This document shows positions 42,432-51,041 of a stretch of DNA of 51,041 nt, piece by piece. The first letter of the stretch is position 1; every line of letters starts with the position of its first letter. A model generated the notes under the pieces. That model was not told where the DNA came from. It did no database searches and saw only the letters and a program-made list of their open reading frames with translations. This DNA is from Anaerolineaceae bacterium UBA5838 (lineage in GTDB: Bacteria; Chloroflexota; Anaerolineae; Anaerolineales; Anaerolineaceae), in contig DJGU01000092.1 of NCBI GenBank assembly GCA_002432795.1, positions 203-51,243 on the forward strand. Reading direction: 5' to 3'. The position numbers and the translations under genes were made by a program.

Positions 42432-44256
42432 CTTTTTTCTCCTTTGCTAAGATGCTTTCAGCTGTCCATGCCGCAGTCAAAGGAAGACCGCCAATTACTG
42501 AGATTGAGGTCAATTTTTCTGAGTATTCCGAAACCTCGAGGGAGAGGATCTGCTCCAATTGCCCGTCGCGATTGAGTTCCACAACATAATTCCGCGCATG
42601 GCTGGCAATAAACTCCCGCACCGCGGAATTGGCGGGCAGTGCCCGCACACGCATATAATCCGCGTTAACTCCCTTTTCCGCCAGAATGTCCTGAGCCTCA
42701 ATCATGGCATCGTGAGTAGAGCCCATTCCGATAATTCCGATATCAGCTTCAACCTTGGACCTGCGAATGACCGGTTCAGGCAAGTCCTTAACCACACCTT
42801 CCAGCTTTCGTCCGATTCGACCTAACATATCTGACCAGTTTTTTGGATCTTCGCTGTAATTTCCATACTCATCATGCCCTGTCCCGCGGGCAAAGTAAGC
42901 CGCCTTGGGGCTCAGATTGCCAATTACGGTGCGATAAGGAATCCCGTCTCCATCAAGATCCCTATACCGTCCCCAATCCTTGAATTCCTCCAGCTTTTCT
43001 TCCCAAATAATCTTGCCCCGTTCTATGGGCTGATTGGGATATTCAAACCGCTTGGTGACCCAGGTATTCATTCCGAGGTCAAGATCGGACAGCACAAATA
43101 TCGGGGTTTGATACTTTTCTGCGATATCAAGCGAACGCCAACCAAACTCAAAACATTCCGTGACAGTACCTGGAATGAGAATAACATGCTGGGTGTCTCC
43201 GTGTCCAAGCGTATAAATCATGGAGAGGTCGCCCTGGGCTGTCCGGGTAGGCAAACCGGTGCTCGGTCCCACCCGCTGCACATTCCAGATGACCATGGGT
43301 GTTTCGGTAAAATATGCCAAACCGATATTTTCTGTCATCAGGCTTAACCCAGGTCCGGAAGTAGCGGTCATCGCCCGCAATCCAGCCCAACCAGCCCCCA
43401 ATGTGGCACCAGCAGCAGCAAGTTCGTCCTCAACCTGCAAAATCACACAAGTGTTCTTTCCAGTTAGTGGATCTTTCCGCAATTTGTCCACCTGCTCTAT
43501 CGCTGATTCAACCAGGCTTGTTGCCGGGGTAATTGGATACCAGCCGCAAAACTGCACCCCGCCATAAAGAGCACCTAACGCGCCAGCGTTATTACCATCT
43601 GTAAGAATGTAGTCACTTAATTCTGGCAACTGTTCCAGGTAGAAGTGATCTTTCTTTTCAATATTCTCAAGCGCATATTGGAAGCCAAGTTTCACGATAT
43701 TAAAATTTGATTCAGCAACAGTTGGTTTGCTTTGGAACTGATGCTCAATGCTGGCCTTCAAAATTTCTTCGGGAATCCGCAGCACCTGACCCACAATGCC
43801 GACGTAAAGCATATTCTCCATGTAAGTCTGAAGATTTCGAGGCACGTCCACCTGCTTCATCAAGGTCTTGATGGGCATAGGATAGACGATCACATCTTTA
43901 TCCTTTATTTCGGGTTTTTCCAGGTGGTCAGCATAGAACAGCACCCCTCCATCCTGGAGGTAAGTTACGTCCTTATGGATGGTGGCTGAGTTCATCGCCA
44001 CTACCACATCGTCGTGCGCTACACGTCCGGTATAACCGCGGGCTGAAGCCCGGATCACAAACCAAGTGGATAACCCCTTGATATTGGACGGGAAAATGTT
44101 CTTACCGGAGGTCAGGATCCCCATACGAAACAGCGAACGGTAAAGGATGCTGTTCGCTGTAGCACTGCCGGATCCATTGACCGTGCAGATAGCCACACAG
44201 ACTTCGTTGACAATCCACTCGTCACCCTGCAGCAATTTTTGCGTGGAATCTAGCAT
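42415..44256 (-). CDS. korA: 2-oxoacid:ferredoxin oxidoreductase, fused gamma-alpha subunit
   Basis: 613 residues. The N-terminal third (NGSGSATANSILYRSLFRMG... to about 190) is the gamma domain; the alpha domain follows, with GNNAGALGALYGGVQFCGWYPITPATSLVE near 220-250. This gamma-alpha fusion is typical of two-subunit KorAB enzymes in Chloroflexi, Actinobacteria and archaea. AAGGAGAG lies before ATG 44256. Second gene of a GntR-korA-korB unit, 17 bases after the regulator. Confidence 0.9.
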   Translation of the reverse strand: MLDSTQKLLQGDEWIVNEVCVAICTVNGSGSATANSILYRSLFRMGILTSGKNIFPSNIKGLSTWFVIRASARGYTGRVAHDDVVVAMNSATIHKDVTYLQDGGVLFYADHLEKPEIKDKDVIVYPMPIKTLMKQVDVPRNLQTYMENMLYVGIVGQVLRIPEEILKASIEHQFQSKPTVAESNFNIVKLGFQYALENIEKKDHFYLEQLPELSDYILTDGNNAGALGALYGGVQFCGWYPITPATSLVESAIEQVDKLRKDPLTGKNTCVILQVEDELAAAGATLGAGWAGLRAMTATSGPGLSLMTENIGLAYFTETPMVIWNVQRVGPSTGLPTRTAQGDLSMIYTLGHGDTQHVILIPGTVTECFEFGWRSLDIAEKYQTPIFVLSDLDLGMNTWVTKRFEYPNQPIERGKIIWEEKLEEFKDWGRYRDLDGDGIPYRTVIGNLSPKAAYFARGTGHDEYGNYSEDPKNWSDMLGRIGRKLEGVVKDLPEPVIRRSKVEADIGIIGMGSTHDAMIEAQDILAEKGVNADYMRVRALPANSAVREFIASHARNYVVELNRDGQLEQILSLEVSEYSEKLTSISVIGGLPLTAAWTAESILAKEKKGGKTR

Positions 44257-44273
44257 TACGATTATCTCTCCTT

Positions 44274-44954
44274 TTACTCAAATCTTTGTCGAAGATCTGC
44301 TTTCTTGAAAGTTTTTATCAAATCAAAATGAGTCACCAAGGCTTCATATCCTTTTTCATAAGCTTTGCTTGCGATTGCATCCAGCATCTGGCGGTGATAA
44401 CTCCAGACACTTTCCAGGTATTCATGGTTGCGGTAATATTGGATTCGAGATGCCTCATAGAGATCCCAGTAGGTTTCAAGGACACTATTGAGCACACGAT
44501 TGTTTAACGGGCGATAAATCGCCAGGTGAAAATTTCGATGTTCTGCGGTGGGTATCACCACCGGACTTTGGTTAATTTTCCAGTTAGCCCGTTCTTCCAG
44601 TGTCTGGAGCTCCTCAATCTGGGATTTGCCCAGGAGAGCACAGGCTTCATACCAGTAAGCAATCTCGAGTTGCCGGCGCACAGATGCATATTCCTGGAAA
44701 AGCCCGGGGTCGACTCGCAAACCATAGGTCATTGAAAGTGTGAGGGGACGGGTAAGGCAAAATTCATGTTTTTGGATACCTGTTCGTGTGCGCACCTCGA
44801 CAAAACCCAACTCTTTTGGGACTTCAAGCTGCTCGCGAACACTGGCAGTGGAGATGCCAAGTTGAGAACTTAACTCGGATATGTTTGGAATAGGCTCATC
44901 CTGACGGGTAGCGTCTGCAATAAACTTCAAAACAGGACTGAGCTCGTTGATCAT
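44274..44954 (-). CDS. GntR/FadR-family regulator
   Basis: 226 residues. A winged helix-turn-helix at the N-terminus (ISELSSQLGISTASVREQLEVPKELGFVEVRTRTG) and an FCD-like helical effector domain with candidate metal ligands (EYASVRRQLE, HRNFHLAIYR, YHRQMLDAI). First gene of the korAB unit, so it probably controls this oxidoreductase in response to an acid. An AT-rich dyad lies directly upstream (44963-44983). Confidence 0.85.
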   Translation of the reverse strand: MINELSPVLKFIADATRQDEPIPNISELSSQLGISTASVREQLEVPKELGFVEVRTRTGIQKHEFCLTRPLTLSMTYGLRVDPGLFQEYASVRRQLEIAYWYEACALLGKSQIEELQTLEERANWKINQSPVVIPTAEHRNFHLAIYRPLNNRVLNSVLETYWDLYEASRIQYYRNHEYLESVWSYHRQMLDAIASKAYEKGYEALVTHFDLIKTFKKADLRQRFE

Positions 44955-44962
44955 ATTTATCT

Positions 44963-44983
44963 GATTAATAATATTAATTAATC
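44963..44983. promoter_or_regulatory. AT-rich dyad before the GntR-type gene
   Basis: GATTAAT-AATATTA-ATTAATC, a perfect 7-bp inverted repeat with a 7-base centre, 9 bases before the GntR start. Placement suggests an autoregulatory operator. Bases 44984-45152 hold no gene; TAGAAT near 45114 may be the -10 of the rightward exporter operon. Confidence 0.35.
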
Positions 44984-45152
44984 AATATCATTCTAACCGC
45001 CTCAATCAGATCGGTCAAGGCACAAATACCCAATTTTGCAACCTTTCCACGAACGCGCTCTTTTTAAAATCAGAAAAATGGTCAAAATCCCTCTTAAATT
45101 ACAGGCATCGGGTAGAATAACGATTTGGTAACATTAGGTTATCTGGTTAATT

Positions 45153-46913
45153 ATGTCAATAAGCGAATTTAACAGTCCTTTTCGATATAAAACGATACGC
45201 ACTAACGCGTTCAGTTGGGTGGCATCGCATGCTTTGCATCACTGGGCTATCTTCCTGGTAGCCATTATTGGTGCGGCCGGCAATGCTGCCCTGGCTTCAA
45301 TCCCGGCAATTCAATTTGGTATCGTTTTTGAAAACCTGACCAGCGGCAATCCCTTGCCCTCAATTTTCTTACGCGCCGGTGTGCTGGTTGGAATATCTCA
45401 GATCATCCGCGGATTAATGCAGTTTTTCCGCAATTTTGGTTTCGAAGTTACTGCCCAACGTATCGAACGCGATGTGCGGGATGAGTTTTACACCAGTCTG
45501 CTGGGCAAGAGCATGACTTTCCACTCCTTGCAGTCCATTGGTGACTTGATGGCACGCGCCACCAACGACATCCGCGAAGTCAACTATATCTTCAGCCCAG
45601 GCCTCAACATGGTATTGGGCTCGATCAACTTCTTGTTCATTCCCATTGGCGTTGGTTTGTCCATTCACCCCGCTTTGCTGCTGACCCCGGTCTTATTCAT
45701 TATTTTCTATTTTGTCGCAATTGTCCACTTCCTGAGGATCCTTGAACCTGTCACACGCGAGGTTCGCTCAACATTCGGCAGACTCAACAGCCGCCTGGCA
45801 GAAGACATCGACGGAATAGAGACGGTCAAAGCAGCATCCCAGGAAGAAGCTGAGATTGATCTCTTCAAAGTAAACTCGCAAGCTTTTCGCGACGCAAACG
45901 TCAAACAAGGTGATATCGAAGCCCGTTTTATCCCGCTCCTTTTATTGGCCTTGGCTATGGGCTTTGGCTTAACGCATGCTCTCTTGCTTCACCGGCAGGG
46001 GCTGATCTCATTAGGCAGTGTCATCTCGTACTTCAGCTCTCTCTCTTTGCTCGGATTTCCAACGCGCACCTCCATCCGTTCTTACTCGCAAATATCGCTT
46101 GGGGTTGCCGGCGCGCGCAGGTTGCTTTCCATTATGAACAGCGAGAACAATCTCGATCAAAATGAATCCGGATACAGTGCTGTGATCAAAGGCAAGGTCA
46201 ACTTTGAAAATGTCAGTTTTGCTTATGACGGCGAAAACCTGAATCTGCACGACCTGAGTTTTGAAGTCAACCCCGGGCAGACTGTGGCAATTGTCGGGCA
46301 AACCGGTTCCGGAAAAACCAGTCTGGTTCGTCTGATTAACCGCACCTATGATCCCCTTTCGGGTAGTGTCTACATTGATGGGATCGACTTGCGGGATTGG
46401 AAACTGGATAGCCTCCGCAGTCAGATCTCGATCATCGAACAGGATGTGTTCTTGTTTTCAAAATCAGTCGCTGAAAATATCGCTTTTGGCAAACCAAACG
46501 CTACTCAAGAGGAAATCGTAATTGCGGCAGAGAAGGCTCAGGCAAACGGCTTCATTGATGAACTGCCGGAAGGCTACGACACGGTTATCGGAGAAAGAGG
46601 GACAACCATTTCCGGTGGTCAGCGGCAGCGCCTTGCGCTTGCCAGAGCCTTCCTGACAGACCCCAAGATCCTGATCCTGGACGACTCAACCAGTGCCATC
46701 GACAGCAAAACCGAAGACGAGATCCAACAGGCTATCAAGCTGGCTTCGGAAGGCAGAACCACCTTCATCATCACCCACCGCCTTTCCCAGATCCGTTGGG
46801 CGGATCTGATCATCGTCATGCGCAAAGGGCGCATCTCTGCCATCGGCACACACGATCAATTGATGGAGACTTCTAAATCTTACCGAAACATCTTCGCGGA
46901 GGCAAAAGAGTAA
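45153..46913 (+). CDS. ABC exporter subunit 1 (non-catalytic Walker B)
   Basis: 586 residues: six-helix membrane domain (to about 320) and one nucleotide-binding domain. Walker A G382-QTGSGKT, signature ISGGQRQRL canonical, but Walker B ends D510-D511, where a catalytic Glu normally follows the first Asp. In heterodimeric type IV exporters one half carries this change. It is therefore the non-catalytic half whose signature motif completes the active site in the partner. The next gene overlaps by one base (TAATG). Substrate unknown: drug, lipid or peptide are possible. Confidence 0.88.
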   Translation: MSISEFNSPFRYKTIRTNAFSWVASHALHHWAIFLVAIIGAAGNAALASIPAIQFGIVFENLTSGNPLPSIFLRAGVLVGISQIIRGLMQFFRNFGFEVTAQRIERDVRDEFYTSLLGKSMTFHSLQSIGDLMARATNDIREVNYIFSPGLNMVLGSINFLFIPIGVGLSIHPALLLTPVLFIIFYFVAIVHFLRILEPVTREVRSTFGRLNSRLAEDIDGIETVKAASQEEAEIDLFKVNSQAFRDANVKQGDIEARFIPLLLLALAMGFGLTHALLLHRQGLISLGSVISYFSSLSLLGFPTRTSIRSYSQISLGVAGARRLLSIMNSENNLDQNESGYSAVIKGKVNFENVSFAYDGENLNLHDLSFEVNPGQTVAIVGQTGSGKTSLVRLINRTYDPLSGSVYIDGIDLRDWKLDSLRSQISIIEQDVFLFSKSVAENIAFGKPNATQEEIVIAAEKAQANGFIDELPEGYDTVIGERGTTISGGQRQRLALARAFLTDPKILILDDSTSAIDSKTEDEIQQAIKLASEGRTTFIITHRLSQIRWADLIIVMRKGRISAIGTHDQLMETSKSYRNIFAEAKE

Positions 46914-48769
46914 TGGGCTTCCATCAAGGTCTCAGCGGTGAACTTTATGATCGTCAATATAGCAACAAAGCCCTGCTCAGCCGCATCTGGGATTACGCCA
47001 AAGGTCATCGCAAATACATCGCGTGGATGAGCGTCAGCATCATTCTGCAGGGTCTTTTTGCCGCTTTACCTCCTCTGTTGATCTCGAATGTCCTTGATGA
47101 GGGCATTGCCGGCGTTCCAAACGAAACAGCCTATGCCATCCTGGTAGCAGGCATTCTCTTCCTTGAGGTGATGGACTTCGTTTTCTACTATATAATCAGG
47201 CGGCTTTTATCTCGCGTCACCGCGGACATGAACCGTGATCTGTCTGTTGACGCTTTCGCATCATCCATCAAACAGGATCTCGCCTTCCATGACCGCCTTT
47301 CATCCGGGCGCATTGTCTCCCGAATCACCACTGACACTAATGACTTCTCTATGCTGATCAGGCTGACAATGGATGTTGCAGGCAGCACCGTTCAATCTGT
47401 CGTGACTGCCATCATCCTGTTCAATGCCGAGTGGCGGCTCGCGTTGGCCTTGATGGCTTTTGTTCCGCTCGTCATGCTCATTGTGTCTCAGTTCCGCAAA
47501 CTTGCGCGCCGCGTTACCACCAGGGGCATGCGTGCCATGGCAAATGTGAACGCCACCATCAAAGAAACGATCAGCGGCATCTCCGTTGCCAAAAATTTCC
47601 GCCAGGAAGAAGAAATATACCGGGATTTTGATGCCTCGAACACCACTTCTTACAAAGTCAATGTGCAGCGGGGTTTTGTACTATCGATCGTTTTTCCGAT
47701 CATGCGCACCCTTAGTGGCATCAGCATCGCGCTCCTGGTTTATTTTGGCGCATTGAGTGTCACCCAGGGACTGATCACCGCTGGTGCCTGGTATATGATT
47801 CTGCTGGCAAGCGACCGCTTCCTGATGCCTATTTTGAGCATCACCTCTTACTGGACCCAGGTACAGACTGGACTTTCAGCTGCAGAGCGCATTTTTGCCT
47901 TGATCGATTCAGAACATTCGGTCATTCAGACTAATAATCTCAAGGTTGACAGTCTATCTGGCAAAATTGATTTCAATCAGCTCAGTTTCAACTACGCGAC
48001 CGGTGGAAACGTGCTCAACAATTTTGATCTCCACATCGCACCCGGAGAAAATATTGCAATCGTTGGACATACTGGCGCCGGAAAATCCTCGATCGCCAGG
48101 TTGATAACCCGTTTCTATGAGTTCCAGGAAGGTCAACTGCTCCTTGACGACATCGACATTCGCCAGTTCGATCTGCCTTCCCTGCGGCGAAACATGGGCA
48201 TCGTCACCCAGGTACCCTTCCTCTTCGATGGTACGGTCGAAGAAAACATCCGCTTTGCCGCTCCCAACATCAGTCGGGAGGAAATCACCCAGCTTGCTAA
48301 CCAAATCGGCAACGGTGAATGGCTCGAAACTTTCTCGAACGGGCTTGATACACAAGTCGGCGAACGCGGTGCCCACATCTCCATGGGGCAGCGGCAGTTA
48401 GTGGCACTGATGCGCGTTTTGGCGCATAAACCCGCCATTTTTATCCTTGATGAAGCTACCGCCAGCATTGATCCTTTTACGGAATATCAGATCCAACAGG
48501 CTCTGGGGCTGATTTTGCAGTGCTCAACCAGCATCCTCATTGCTCATCGTCTTTCCACTGTCAGGTCGGCTGACCGCATCATCGTGCTTGACCGCGGCTC
48601 CATCATTGAAGAGGGTAATCATCAGGGCTTGTTGGAGCAAGGTGGTCACTATGCGGAGCTCTACAATACTTATTTCCGCCACCAATCGCTCAAATACGTT
48701 GAAGAAGCCGGGCAAATCCTTGGCAAAAGCACCCCAACAGAATTACCTCCTGAAATCCTCTATAATTAG
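46913..48769 (+). CDS. ABC exporter subunit 2 (catalytic Walker B)
   Basis: 618 residues, same layout. Walker A GHTGAGKSS, Walker B D513-E514 with catalytic Glu, but the signature is degenerate (I489-S-M491-G-Q, in place of SGGQ). The two changes fit each other: the degenerate site pairs the subunit 1 Walker B with the subunit 2 signature. The stop is 11 bases before mnmA. The pair resembles exporters of the TM287/288 type. Confidence 0.88.
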   Translation: MGFHQGLSGELYDRQYSNKALLSRIWDYAKGHRKYIAWMSVSIILQGLFAALPPLLISNVLDEGIAGVPNETAYAILVAGILFLEVMDFVFYYIIRRLLSRVTADMNRDLSVDAFASSIKQDLAFHDRLSSGRIVSRITTDTNDFSMLIRLTMDVAGSTVQSVVTAIILFNAEWRLALALMAFVPLVMLIVSQFRKLARRVTTRGMRAMANVNATIKETISGISVAKNFRQEEEIYRDFDASNTTSYKVNVQRGFVLSIVFPIMRTLSGISIALLVYFGALSVTQGLITAGAWYMILLASDRFLMPILSITSYWTQVQTGLSAAERIFALIDSEHSVIQTNNLKVDSLSGKIDFNQLSFNYATGGNVLNNFDLHIAPGENIAIVGHTGAGKSSIARLITRFYEFQEGQLLLDDIDIRQFDLPSLRRNMGIVTQVPFLFDGTVEENIRFAAPNISREEITQLANQIGNGEWLETFSNGLDTQVGERGAHISMGQRQLVALMRVLAHKPAIFILDEATASIDPFTEYQIQQALGLILQCSTSILIAHRLSTVRSADRIIVLDRGSIIEEGNHQGLLEQGGHYAELYNTYFRHQSLKYVEEAGQILGKSTPTELPPEILYN

Positions 48770-48782
48770 CAGAGGAGAAGTT

Positions 48783-49832
48783 ATGCCAAAAGTCATTGTA
48801 GCCATGAGTGGTGGCGTAGATAGCGCAGTTGCAGCCGCCTTGTTGATCAGGCAAGGTTACGACGTGGAAGGTTTAACCCTTCAGCTTTGGCATGCCAACC
48901 GGATGGATCAAAAAGGACTCGAAGCCGCTCAGCAGGTTGCCAGGCAGTTAAGCATCCCCTTGCACGTCGTAGACGCACGTGAATCTTTCCGCCGGAAGAT
49001 TGTGGAAGCCTTCATCGCCAGCCACCTGGCAAACGAAACCCCCAATCCCTGCGTCCTTTGCAACCCTGCCCTCAAGTGGGCTGAGATGATCGCTGTTGCT
49101 GATGCGCAAGGGGCAGAATATGTGGCAACAGGTCACTATGCGCGCGTTCTCCAGGCTGCTGATGGCAAGTTTGAACTCTGGCGAGCCACTGACCCTGCCA
49201 AAGACCAATCTTACGTGCTGAGCAATCTGAACCAGCAGGAACTGAAAAGATCAATTCTTCCCCTTGGCGAACTGCGAAAACCAGAGGTGAGGGTAATCGC
49301 CCAAAGCCTTGAACTGGCAGTTTCGCAGACACCCGACAGCCAGGACCTCTGTTTCGTTGACCAGGAAGACTACCAACAATTCTTGCGCGACTATGCCCCT
49401 GAGGCAACCAAACCCGGAGAGATTCGGACTGCCAACGGGCGGCTTTTGGGCATGCACCAGGGCTTGGCTTTTTACACCATCGGGCAAAGGAAAGGCCTGC
49501 CTGCCTATACTGAAGCCCTTTACGTCCTCGAAAAAAGACCTGAAACCAACACTCTGGTCGTCGGAACAGTCAACCAGCTGGGAAGCAGCCAGTTTCTCGT
49601 GCGCCCGGTAAACTGGATCAGCGGCGAAACGCCTGACCTGCCTATGGCTTGCGAGGTGAAGATCCGATACCGGGCAATTCCCGTCAGTTCAAGGCTTAGC
49701 ACGTTTGATAACAGCAGTTTGCTGGTTGAGACCTACCTGCCCCTGCGGGATATCACTCCCGGGCAGAGCGCGGTATTTTACGAAGGCCAAAAAGTGCTCG
49801 GTGGCGGCGTCATTCGGGCAGATGGAAAGTAA
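48783..49832 (+). CDS. mnmA: tRNA-specific 2-thiouridylase MnmA
   Basis: 349 residues from ATG 48783 (AGAGGAG upstream); a longer frame from 48540 overlaps the exporter gene and lacks family similarity. PP-loop S9-GGVDS14 at the N-terminus; catalytic Cys in NPCVLCNPALKW and the second Cys in DSQDLCFVDQEDY. MnmA adds sulfur to U34 of Lys, Glu and Gln tRNAs. It needs sulfur from a cysteine desulfurase, not seen here. The fdhD gene follows after 4 bases. Confidence 0.95.
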   Translation: MPKVIVAMSGGVDSAVAAALLIRQGYDVEGLTLQLWHANRMDQKGLEAAQQVARQLSIPLHVVDARESFRRKIVEAFIASHLANETPNPCVLCNPALKWAEMIAVADAQGAEYVATGHYARVLQAADGKFELWRATDPAKDQSYVLSNLNQQELKRSILPLGELRKPEVRVIAQSLELAVSQTPDSQDLCFVDQEDYQQFLRDYAPEATKPGEIRTANGRLLGMHQGLAFYTIGQRKGLPAYTEALYVLEKRPETNTLVVGTVNQLGSSQFLVRPVNWISGETPDLPMACEVKIRYRAIPVSSRLSTFDNSSLLVETYLPLRDITPGQSAVFYEGQKVLGGGVIRADGK

Positions 49833-49836
49833 GTAT

Positions 49837-50604
49837 ATGAAAAGCATCGAACTCTCCTTTTTTCAGTACTCTGAAGGCAAATGGCAGACTCAAACAGGTC
49901 AGGTTCCCCTCGAACAGGCAGTCACCCTGATCGTCAACGGCAAGCCCTGGATGGAAATGCTCTGCACTCCTGCAATGATCGCCGAATTGGCAGTCGGTTT
50001 TCTTTACAACGAGCGCCTGATTAACTCCGCGGAAGAAATTACGCGAGTGCACGTCTGCGATACCGCGGATTTTGTGGAAGTAGACACTCCCTCACCCATC
50101 AACAAACCATCAAACTGGATCAAAACCACCGGCTGCGGCGGCGGGCAAACTGCCCAGCGGCTCGAACAGCCGGAGAAGCCCGACCTGAATGAAGTCACTT
50201 TGAGCGCTGAAACTGTTGCCAGGTTGCTGGATGAATTCCTGAAAACACAACACGCCCATACAACCTCCCGCGGTGTCCACTGCTCGGCAATTGCCGATGG
50301 CGCAAACATTCTGCTATTGGCTGACGATATCGGCAGACACAACACCCTGGATAAACTGATGGGTTTCATTCTGCTCAGGGAACCCTCGCTCAAACCGTCC
50401 ATCATGCTCACCACCGGGCGCATCAGTTCAGAAATGCTGCAAAAATCTGCTCGCATGGGCGTGTCGGTTGTGATCTCGCTTACCTCCCCCAACACCACCA
50501 CGGTCGAGCTGGCACAAGAAATGGGCATAACCCTCATCGGCTATGCCAGGGGCTCTCGCTTCAACGTCTACTCCCACCCGGAGCGCTTTACAGATCTGAG
50601 TTAA
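49837..50604 (+). CDS. fdhD: Formate dehydrogenase accessory sulfurtransferase FdhD
   Basis: 255 residues from ATG 49837; ATG 49822 and 49705 are in frame but overlap mnmA. FdhD passes sulfur to the Mo/W-bis-PGD cofactor of formate dehydrogenases. The Cys loop reads TTGC100GGGQ: one Cys, where E. coli FdhD has two (C-x-x-C), of which the first is the important one. LADDIGRHNTLDKLMG, TGRISSEMLQKSARMG and GYARGSRFNVYSHPERF are typical. It implies that the host has a formate dehydrogenase, which may itself be a selenoprotein. Confidence 0.92.
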   Translation: MKSIELSFFQYSEGKWQTQTGQVPLEQAVTLIVNGKPWMEMLCTPAMIAELAVGFLYNERLINSAEEITRVHVCDTADFVEVDTPSPINKPSNWIKTTGCGGGQTAQRLEQPEKPDLNEVTLSAETVARLLDEFLKTQHAHTTSRGVHCSAIADGANILLLADDIGRHNTLDKLMGFILLREPSLKPSIMLTTGRISSEMLQKSARMGVSVVISLTSPNTTTVELAQEMGITLIGYARGSRFNVYSHPERFTDLS

Positions 50605-50643
50605 AAAAGCGCGTAAGGTTAAAGCCTGTGAATCTTGTTTACT

Positions 50644-50925
50644 TGTAGGGCTGAGGCCTGCCTCAGCCAGGATGATGTGGCCAATAAACCTCTTGTACCC
50701 TGTAGGGCTGAGGCCTGCCTCAGCCAGAATGATGTGGCGGGTGTGCCACGAGGAACAGGCAGGCCGGTTCCCTACTGAGCTTGTGAGGCGTGTAAGGTTG
50801 AGGTCTGTTTCAACAAGATTGAGTGGCATCTAAATCTCTTGTACCTTGTATGGCTAAGGCCTGTTTCAACAAGATTAAGTGGCATCTAAACCTCGTGTAC
50901 CCTGTAGGGCTGAGGCCTGAGTTAA
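50644..50925 (+). repeat. Degenerate tandem array of about 56-base hairpin units
   Basis: Units start at 50644, 50701, 50791, 50847 and 50903 (the last is partial), period 56-57 bases except for the second, which has a 33-base insert carrying its own near-palindrome. Units 1 and 2 have a perfect hairpin GGCTGAGGC-CT-GCCTCAGCC (50649-50668, 50706-50725). Units 3 and 4 have changed bases, some still pairing through G-T. The palindrome at 21-40 has the same GGC-CT-GCC centre with other outer arms. It is not a CRISPR array, since the units are directly adjacent and share the same internal words. Confidence 0.75.
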
Positions 50926-51041
50926 GACAGTGATTGTTTACACTTTGTTTGAGGGGATAATTTACATTTTTATCCATCAAACACATCACTTTTGAGGGAC
51001 GTGCTGATCCAAGTAATCAACAATAACGGGTAACCAGAGGC
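50926..51041. other. Possible end of a mobile element
   Basis: The fifth repeat unit breaks off near 50920 and is followed by TGATTGTTTACACTTT and then AATTTACATTTTTATCC. Repeated TTTACA words behind a TG terminus recall the ends of IS21-type elements, but no transposase start is inside the window. Low certainty. Confidence 0.25.

Noticed and set aside
50428..50829. 133-codon minus-strand frame in the repeat array
   Set aside because: It only translates the tandem repeats (giving a repeated peptide) and runs antisense into fdhD.
50644..50925. CRISPR-like array
   Set aside because: Units are adjacent, of about 56 bases, with degenerate shared content and no unique spacers or cas genes.

Overview
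The window looks like part of the chromosome of an anaerobic, Anaerolineae-like Chloroflexi bacterium. This is an inference from gene content: a membrane-anchored LysM protein with Thr/Pro-rich linkers, a DUF1385 - ComEA-like - YqeY - PgpH-like - YbeY block, a fused-subunit 2-oxoacid:ferredoxin oxidoreductase, GH63-like glucosidase and DUF255 proteins, and selenoproteins. No rRNA, tRNA, CRISPR array or intact transposase was seen.

Layout. (1) 1-183 is repeat-rich. (2) 184-3633 holds hemW, a LysM membrane protein and trxB with a possible leader peptide. (3) 4208-9815 carries a GH63-like glucosidase, an NAD(P)HX epimerase-like protein and a DUF255 thioredoxin-fold protein. (4) 9939-16709 is an oxidative pentose-phosphate locus (gnd, pgl, zwf and the stub of a lost glucokinase), interrupted by a GTP cyclohydrolase II, a stand-alone RibD-type reductase, an SDR and a HAD phosphatase. 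(5) 16724-19089 is the most unusual part. It has two genes with in-frame TGA codons that read well as selenocysteine: an iodothyronine-deiodinase-like protein and a glycine-reductase selenoprotein B-like protein. Each TGA is followed 10 bases later by a perfect hairpin with a CGTG apex. Between them lies a sigma-70-like gene split by a third in-frame TGA. (6) 19162-28318 holds DUF1684, CDP-alcohol phosphatidyltransferase, TVP38/TMEM64 and disulfide-oxidoreductase genes and a YnjBCD-like ABC transporter, closed by a second disulfide oxidoreductase. The combination recalls the E. coli ydjXYZ-ynjABCDEF locus. (7) 28389-30887 has an APH-like kinase and an ECF sigma / zinc anti-sigma pair. (8) 31585-50604 is more GC-rich housekeeping DNA: M20 peptidase, DUF1385, ComEA-like, yqeY, pgpH-like, ybeY, argF, rocD, pyk, korAB with a GntR regulator, a heterodimeric ABC exporter, mnmA and fdhD. 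(9) 50605-51041 is a degenerate tandem hairpin repeat, possibly cut by the end of a mobile element.

Two imperfect direct repeats of about 86 bases (3689-3774 and 30957-31044) bracket regions 3-7. They may mark the ends of an acquired or recombined segment. Alternatively they may be a shared promoter region, because one copy lies upstream of trxB and the other upstream of the sigma / redox-type anti-sigma operon.

How the genes may work together (inference): zwf and possibly gnd supply reduced nicotinamide cofactor. The two disulfide oxidoreductases, trxB and the selenoproteins make a thiol/selenol redox theme. The nearby ECF sigma with a soluble ZAS-type anti-sigma is a plausible redox-responsive regulator. 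The selenocysteine machinery (selA, selB, selC, selD) is not in this window.
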